The notes under the pieces were generated by a model. The model worked only from the letters and a program-made list of their open reading frames with translations. It was not told the DNA's origin and ran no database searches. This document shows, in pieces, positions 55,692 to 62,220 of a stretch of 62,220 nucleotides of DNA. A program made the translations under genes and the position numbers. How positions within the stretch are numbered: the stretch's first letter is position 1; every line of letters starts with the position of its first letter. The DNA lies in assembly GCA_902557935.1 (NCBI GenBank), contig CACECJ010000005.1, forward strand, positions 1 through 62,220. The letters are read 5' to 3'. The stretch is from an uncultured Pelagibacteraceae bacterium. GTDB lineage: Bacteria > Pseudomonadota > Alphaproteobacteria > Pelagibacterales > Pelagibacteraceae.

Positions 55692-56606
55692 CTATTTAAG
55701 AATATTATCAATTAATAAAACTAAAAAAATAAAAAATAAGTAAAAAATTGAGTAAATAAATATTTTTCTTGCAATTTTGTTTGAAACTTTAGTTATTTTC
55801 GAACCGTATAATTTAAAACACAAGTATATATAATACATGGTCATTATTGAAGAAATAATTAAATAAAATGAACTTGCGAAATTAAAAAAATATGGAGCTA
55901 TAACTGCTGGTGACATAATCAAAGCGTAGACAAGAATATTTATTTTTGTTGTCTTAACTCCAGAAATTATAGGAAGCATTGGAATTTTTGCTTTTTTATA
56001 ATCTCCTGATTTGTATAAACTTAACGCCCAAAAGTGTGATGGTGTCCATAAGAAGATAATTAAAAATAAAATTAATGGCTCAACAGAAATGTTTCCGGTT
56101 GCTATTGTCCATCCGATAACAGGTGGTAACGCCCCAGCAGCACCCCCTATAACAATATTTTGTGGAGTTTTCCTTTTTAACCAAATTGTATAAACAAAAA
56201 AATAAAAGGCAATTGTTGATGCTAATAAAATTGCAGAAACTAAATTAGCTGAAAAATAAATGATACTTACTGACAAAGCTGATAAAATGATACCGAAGTA
56301 CAAAGCTTGATCTTTTTTAACTTTTCCAGTTGGGATAGGTCTTAAGCAAGTTCTGCTCATTAAAGCGTCTAAATCAGATTCATACCACATGTTAAGTGTT
56401 CCAGCTGCACCTGAACCCATGGCTACCGCTAATAAAGAAATACAAGCAAAGTTAAAATCTACATTAATTGGAGCTATTAAAAGACCAACCATACAAGTAA
56501 ATAAAACTAACGACATTACTCTTGGTTTCATTAAATTGAAAAATGAATTTAAGTCTAAGGATAAACCAAGTTTAGAGTTTCTAGTTTTAATACTTATCTG
56601 GCTCAA
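55692..56606 (-). CDS. ctaB: Protoheme IX farnesyltransferase (heme O synthase)
   Basis: CtaB adds a farnesyl tail to heme B, giving heme O for the oxidase. The 304-residue protein has eight or nine hydrophobic helices. NLMKPRVMSLVLFTCMVGLL near 25-44, NMWYESDLDALMSRTCLRPIPTG near 92-114 (the prenyl-binding Asp region) and WTPSHFWALSLYKSGDYKKA near 186-205 are conserved. No ATG fits, so TTG at 56606, one base after the coxA stop, is used. It fits an aa3-type oxidase. Confidence 0.94.
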   Translation of the reverse strand: MSQISIKTRNSKLGLSLDLNSFFNLMKPRVMSLVLFTCMVGLLIAPINVDFNFACISLLAVAMGSGAAGTLNMWYESDLDALMSRTCLRPIPTGKVKKDQALYFGIILSALSVSIIYFSANLVSAILLASTIAFYFFVYTIWLKRKTPQNIVIGGAAGALPPVIGWTIATGNISVEPLILFLIIFLWTPSHFWALSLYKSGDYKKAKIPMLPIISGVKTTKINILVYALIMSPAVIAPYFFNFASSFYLIISSIMTMYYIYLCFKLYGSKITKVSNKIARKIFIYSIFYLFFIFLVLLIDNILK

Positions 56607-56607
56607 T

Positions 56608-59036
<2,429 letters not shown>

Positions 59037-59041
59037 GAGTT

Positions 59042-59069
59042 TTTATACAGTTTTTAGATGATTTAACAA
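59042..59069 (-). promoter_or_regulatory. coxB operon promoter, leaderless candidate
   Basis: On the minus strand TTGTTA (59069-59064), a 16-base spacer and TATAAA (59047-59042) form a possible sigma-70 promoter. Only five bases lie between the -10 box and the ATG at 59036, so the mRNA would start at the ATG. The -35 match is partial. Confidence 0.4.
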
Positions 59070-59087
59070 TTTCAATTAATGCGACAA

Positions 59088-59798
59088 TTAATTAAATTTA
59101 TTGATAAAATTTACTAATGAAATCGCGCTTATTACAGCAGTGTCGGACCTTAGAATGTTTCTAGATAACGTAAAAGGTTTTACCGCTCTATTTTGAAGGA
59201 TAGACTCACGCTCTAATGGGGAAAAATCACCTTCCGGACCAATTAATATACAGAGTGATTTAAAGTTTTTTAAATCCTCAATTTTTAAATTATCTTTTGA
59301 ATTAACATCAGCAAATAAAAGTTTTGAATTTTCATTAAAGGTTTTCAAAAAATCTTTCAATTTAATTATGTTAGTAATTTCTGGGGGAACAAGTTGATTA
59401 GATTGCTCGGTTGCCTCAATCACAATTTTTTTTGCTCTATCAATATTTAATTCTTTTACTTCTGTTCTCTCTGAAACTATTGGAATTATTTTACTAACAC
59501 CAAGCTCTGTAGCCTTTTGCAGAATAATGTCCATCGGATGTTTTTTTACCAAACAAATTGCTATTTCAGTTTTAGATAGATTTTTAGCTTCTTTGACTTT
59601 TTCTAAAAACCTTACTTCAACTCTATCTTTATTTAAAAAAATTATTTCGCTCTTCCATTCTCCGTTTTTATTAAAAAAATTTAGGTTAGAGCCTCTTTTA
59701 AGTCGCATAACATTTACCAAATAATGAGTATGCTCTTTACTTAACAAACTTGTATTATTTTCTAGTATACTGCCTGGATGATATAATCTAATATTCAT
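59088..59798 (-). CDS. rsmE: 16S rRNA (uracil-1498-N3)-methyltransferase
   Basis: RsmE methylates U1498 of 16S rRNA. The 236 residues fit this SPOUT family. MNIRLYHPG...LSKEHTHYLVNVMRLKRG forms the N-terminal PUA-like part, and the knot has LVKKHPMDIILQKATELGVSKIIPIVSERT near 84-113, CILIGPEGDFSPLE near 186-199 and FTLSRNILRSDTAV near 211-224. It is separated from coxB by 51 bases that I read as the coxB promoter region, and diverges from the CDGSH gene with a 46-base gap. Confidence 0.95.
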   Translation of the reverse strand: MNIRLYHPGSILENNTSLLSKEHTHYLVNVMRLKRGSNLNFFNKNGEWKSEIIFLNKDRVEVRFLEKVKEAKNLSKTEIAICLVKKHPMDIILQKATELGVSKIIPIVSERTEVKELNIDRAKKIVIEATEQSNQLVPPEITNIIKLKDFLKTFNENSKLLFADVNSKDNLKIEDLKNFKSLCILIGPEGDFSPLERESILQNRAVKPFTLSRNILRSDTAVISAISLVNFINKFN

Positions 59799-59832
59799 TA
59801 GTAACTATAGTATAAACAATTTTTGGAGATAT

Positions 59833-59839
59833 AAAGGAG
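59833..59839 (+). promoter_or_regulatory. Shine-Dalgarno for the CDGSH gene
   Basis: AAAGGAG (59833-59839) lies five bases before the ATG at 59845. With the atpE site it is one of the few clear plus-strand ribosome-binding signals in the window, so it fixes this start. Confidence 0.65.
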
Positions 59840-59844
59840 CTTTA

Positions 59845-60084
59845 ATGAAAAAAGGTAAAAGAGCTGGAGATTCCCCAATTGGCATTGATGTGTTAGAGGG
59901 AAAATCTTATTTTTGGTGTACTTGTGGAATTAGTTCTAAACAACCTTTTTGTGATGGTTCTCACAAAGGAACTGAATTTACGCCTTTTAAATATTTAGCA
60001 GAGCAATCTAAAAAAGTTTTTTTCTGCTCATGTAAACAAACAAATGATCAACCATTATGTGATGGTTCACATAACATTAAGTAA
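59845..60084 (+). CDS. Double-CDGSH iron-sulfur protein
   Basis: A 79-residue protein with two tandem CDGSH domains, each binding a 2Fe-2S cluster through three Cys and one His: Cys25, Cys27, Cys36, His40 and Cys61, Cys63, Cys72, His76 (CTCGISSKQPFCDGSH and CSCKQTNDQPLCDGSH). No membrane anchor is present, so it is soluble. A redox or cluster-transfer role is inferred from the mitochondrial CISD family. The next gene starts with no gap. Confidence 0.93.
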   Translation: MKKGKRAGDSPIGIDVLEGKSYFWCTCGISSKQPFCDGSHKGTEFTPFKYLAEQSKKVFFCSCKQTNDQPLCDGSHNIK

Positions 60085-60747
60085 ATGATGAAAACGAAGT
60101 CAGTGGTGTTTGACGCTTACGGTACATTATTCGACGTAAATTCAGCTGCTGAAAAATGTAAAGATAAAATTGGATCTAAGTGGGAAGCATTTGCAAATTT
60201 TTGGAGAACTACTCAACTTGAATATACTTGGCTTAGAAGTTTAATGGAAAGACATAAAAATTTTTGGGAAGTTACTGAGGACAGTTTGGATAAATCTATG
60301 AGAGTGTTTAATATTAATAAAAGCATGAAAAATGAGTTATTAAACCTTTACAAAGTTTTATCCCCTTACCCCGAAGTTAGAGGGGTATTAGAAGATTTAA
60401 AAAAGAAAAACTTTAAACTCGCTATTCTTTCTAACGGAACCCCTGCTCTTCTGGATGAATTAGTTGCAAGTAATAAGTTAAACAATTTATTTGATGATCT
60501 TTTTTCTATTGAGGAAGTGAAAGTTTATAAACCCGACTCTAGAGTCTATGAAATACCAGTAAAAAAATATAATTTAAAAGCCAGTGAAATTACTTTTTTA
60601 AGTGCAAATACATGGGATGTTTCCGGAGGAGGAAACTATGGTTATAATTCCATTTGGGTTAATAGAAATAACTCAGTATTCGATATCCTAGATTTTCAAC
60701 CCAAAAATGAAATCAACAATTTAACGCAGCTACTTGATATAGTTTAA
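60085..60747 (+). CDS. L-2-haloacid dehalogenase (HAD type II)
   Basis: A 220-residue HAD hydrolase whose whole dehalogenase set is present: nucleophile Asp10 and Thr14 in VVFDAYGTLFDVNS, Arg41 in FWRTTQLEYTWL, Ser116 in ILSNGTP, Lys149 and Tyr155 in VYKPDSRVYE, and Ser173, Asn175, Asp178 in LSANTWDVSGGG. These match the positions known from L-DEX-type enzymes, which convert L-2-haloacids to D-2-hydroxyacids. It follows the CDGSH gene without a gap. Natural substrates such as haloacetates are only inferred. Confidence 0.88.
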   Translation: MMKTKSVVFDAYGTLFDVNSAAEKCKDKIGSKWEAFANFWRTTQLEYTWLRSLMERHKNFWEVTEDSLDKSMRVFNINKSMKNELLNLYKVLSPYPEVRGVLEDLKKKNFKLAILSNGTPALLDELVASNKLNNLFDDLFSIEEVKVYKPDSRVYEIPVKKYNLKASEITFLSANTWDVSGGGNYGYNSIWVNRNNSVFDILDFQPKNEINNLTQLLDIV

Positions 60748-60759
60748 ATATAGTTTAAA
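60739..60759 (+). repeat. Two 10-base direct repeats before the pirin gene
   Basis: ATAGTTTAAA occurs at 60739-60748 and again at 60750-60759, with an 11-base period, that is one DNA turn. The first copy includes the end of the dehalogenase gene. The pair overlaps the -35 side of the pirin promoter and could be an operator. AT-rich DNA makes chance possible. Confidence 0.45.
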
Positions 60760-60771
60760 CTTTATTATAAA
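60743..60771 (+). promoter_or_regulatory. pirin promoter candidate, leaderless
   Basis: A weak -35 TTTAAA (60743-60748), 17-base spacer and good -10 TATAAA (60766-60771) precede the ATG at 60779 by seven bases, so transcription would start about at 60778. The 10-base repeat pair lies inside it. Confidence 0.4.
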
Positions 60772-60778
60772 TACATTT

Positions 60779-61621
60779 ATGTCTCAAATTGAAGTAAAAA
60801 AAATTATTAAAGCCTTAAACGCCTCAGATGGTGCAGGAGTAAAATTAAAAAGAAGCATAGGAACTCCAGAAGCAGATTATATTGATCCGTTTTTAATGCT
60901 TGATGAATTTGGCTCTGACAATAAAGACGATTACATTGCTGGTTTTCCCCCTCATCCACACAGAGGAATTGAAACAGTAACTTATATGTTAAACGGAGAG
61001 TTTGAGCATCAAGATAGTACTGGAGCTAAGGGTATTATGACATCTGGAGATGTACAATGGATGAAAACTGGACGAGGAATTATTCATTCCGAAATGCCGG
61101 CTATGAAAGAAGGTAAGTTATTAGGCTTTCAACTTTGGATAAACATGCCGGCTAAAAAGAAAAAGAATAAGCCAGAATACCTTTATATTAAAGGAAATGA
61201 ACTAGGAGAACACAAAGACAGTGAGAAAATTGTAAAAGTAATTGCAGGTAAATACGAAAAAGCCGAAGGGCCAGAAAAAAATCATAATGTTGATCCCATT
61301 TATTTTCACGTAATTTTAAATGAAGGAAAAGAATTTAATTTTGATGTACCATCAGGACATAACTCTTTTGTATACTTGTTAAAAGGAGAATTAAAAATTG
61401 GTGAAAAGGGCCATAATAAAACAGCTGACTCAAACTTAATATTGTTAAAGCAGGGAACTATACTAAAAATTACAGCAAGCAAACAATCTGAGTTTTTATT
61501 TATAGCTGGTAAACCTATTGGTGAACCAATTGCAAGGGGTGGGCCATTTGTGATGAATACAAAAGCTGAAATACTTGAGGCTATTCAAGACTATAACGAT
61601 GGAACATTTGCTAAATATTAA
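60779..61621 (+). CDS. Pirin-family bicupin protein
   Basis: A 280-residue two-cupin protein. Iron ligands of pirin are all present: His59 and His61 in PPHPHRGIETVTY, His103 and Glu105 in GIIHSEMP. Bacterial pirins such as YhhW have quercetinase activity in vitro; others modify metabolism by protein contacts, so the role is open. The C-terminal cupin (GHNSFVYLLKGELKIG) lacks obvious ligands. A repeat and promoter lie just upstream; a quinone reductase gene follows 23 bases later. Confidence 0.93.
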   Translation: MSQIEVKKIIKALNASDGAGVKLKRSIGTPEADYIDPFLMLDEFGSDNKDDYIAGFPPHPHRGIETVTYMLNGEFEHQDSTGAKGIMTSGDVQWMKTGRGIIHSEMPAMKEGKLLGFQLWINMPAKKKKNKPEYLYIKGNELGEHKDSEKIVKVIAGKYEKAEGPEKNHNVDPIYFHVILNEGKEFNFDVPSGHNSFVYLLKGELKIGEKGHNKTADSNLILLKQGTILKITASKQSEFLFIAGKPIGEPIARGGPFVMNTKAEILEAIQDYNDGTFAKY

Positions 61622-61644
61622 AAGTTAAAGTACGTTCCGTAAAA

Positions 61645-62220
61645 ATGTCTAAATCCATTGTAATGAAAAAAAACGGGGGTCCTGAAGTATTAGAACTTCA
61701 GGATGTAAACATTGCTTCTCCAGGTGCAGATGAAATTAAAGTTACAAATTTTGCAATTGGTTTGAATTATATAGACACGTATCATAGATCTGGTTTGTAC
61801 CCCATCAAGTTACCAAGTGGTATTGGTTTAGAAGCTGCTGGAAAAATTGATGAAGTAGGTTCAAATGTGTCTGAATTTAACAAAGGTGATAATATTGCAT
61901 ACGCTTCTGTTCCATTAGGAGCTTATGCTCAGCAAAGAATAATCCCAGCTAAAATAGCTGTTAAAGTTCCAGATGGAATTTCACACGAGTTAGCTGCAAC
62001 ATTAATGACAAAAGGTTTAACTACAAATTATTTACTTACCAAAACATATAAACTTAAAGCTGGTGAAACAGTTCTTTTTCATGCAGCAGCTGGAGGAGTC
62101 GGTCAAATTTTTGCTCAATGGGCTAATAGTATAGGTGCAAAAGTAATTGGAACAGTCGGTTCTGATAGTAAAATCAAAATAGCTGAAGAAAATGGTTACT
62201 CTCACGTAATTAATTATACA
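61645..62220 (+). CDS. Quinone oxidoreductase, Qor/zeta-crystallin family (3' end cut)
   Basis: The first 192 residues of a medium-chain dehydrogenase of the zinc-free quinone reductase group. I translated it from the ATG at 61645 (MSKSIVMKKNGGPEVLELQDV). The segment NFAIGLNYIDTYHRSGLYP, the GLEAAGKIDEVG block and the NADPH loop HAAAGGVGQIFAQWA near 155-169 identify it. No zinc-binding cysteines are seen. It continues past the right edge. It probably reduces quinones or alkenals, and sits with a pirin and a CDGSH protein. Confidence 0.93.
   Translation, partial: MSKSIVMKKNGGPEVLELQDVNIASPGADEIKVTNFAIGLNYIDTYHRSGLYPIKLPSGIGLEAAGKIDEVGSNVSEFNKGDNIAYASVPLGAYAQQRIIPAKIAVKVPDGISHELAATLMTKGLTTNYLLTKTYKLKAGETVLFHAAAGGVGQIFAQWANSIGAKVIGTVGSDSKIKIAEENGYSHVINYT

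Overview
The window looks like a piece of a Pelagibacterales (SAR11-clade) alphaproteobacterial chromosome. The evidence is a very AT-rich sequence, almost no intergenic DNA, overlapping genes, frequent TTG starts, and gene orders typical of alphaproteobacteria: coxB-coxA-ctaB-coxF-like-ctaG-coxC-SURF1, petABC, uvrC-pgsA, lgt-MidA-pgeF, mutY/DciA-DsbA-smc, and a CcrM methyltransferase. The cell is an aerobe with a bc1 complex, an aa3-type oxidase, oxygen-dependent HemF, and a retinal-making pathway that implies a rhodopsin encoded elsewhere. No insertion sequence, phage, plasmid or CRISPR array was seen. No stretch longer than about 125 bases lacks a gene.

Layout. 1-2000: dnaG (cut by the left edge) and yqeY on the minus strand. 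2063-6473: carAB. 6470-8075: a 2OG-Fe(II) oxygenase and an ELM1-like protein, minus strand. 8099-13.5 kb: trxB, aspC, then uvrB, a pteridine-reductase-like SDR and folB. 13.5-17.6 kb: uvrC, pgsA, a methyltransferase and ilvE. 17.7-20.1 kb: a PetP/PetR-type regulatory pair with a histidine kinase. 20-26.4 kb: a UbiK-like gene, lgt-midA-pgeF, prs-rplY-pth-ychF. 26.4-28.9 kb: petABC, minus strand. 29-36 kb: trmL-hemF-greA, then cca, tRNA-Gln, ispE and a TPR gene (minus), then a uracil-DNA glycosylase and rnhB. 36-39.2 kb: ccrM, an FAD monooxygenase and mutY.

39.2-51.7 kb is one long plus-strand run: DciA-like, DsbA-like, an unusually short SMC, the F0 part of ATP synthase (atpI, B, E, F-prime, F), the retinal pathway crtI-crtB-crtY-blh, then ispH, thrB and rnhA. 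51.7-59.8 kb is minus strand: peroxiredoxin, thrC, the cytochrome c oxidase operon with its assembly factors (including a 37-residue CoxF-like protein), and rsmE. The right end (59.8-62.2 kb) holds a double CDGSH protein, an L-2-haloacid dehalogenase, a pirin and a truncated quinone reductase.

Most notable: (1) a retinal cassette directly behind the F0 operon and in front of ispH, which puts proton use and chromophore supply in one possible transcript; (2) an intact 814-residue SMC with no recognisable hinge; (3) a perfect inverted repeat carrying two GANTC sites just before the ccrM start, suggesting methylation feedback; (4) interleaved divergent promoters whose -10 boxes lie only 5-12 bases from start codons, suggesting leaderless or nearly leaderless mRNAs; (5) all eight convergent gene pairs overlap at their 3' ends, leaving no room for ordinary terminators; (6) loss of zinc ligands in DnaG and of Fe-S ligands in the uracil-DNA glycosylase.
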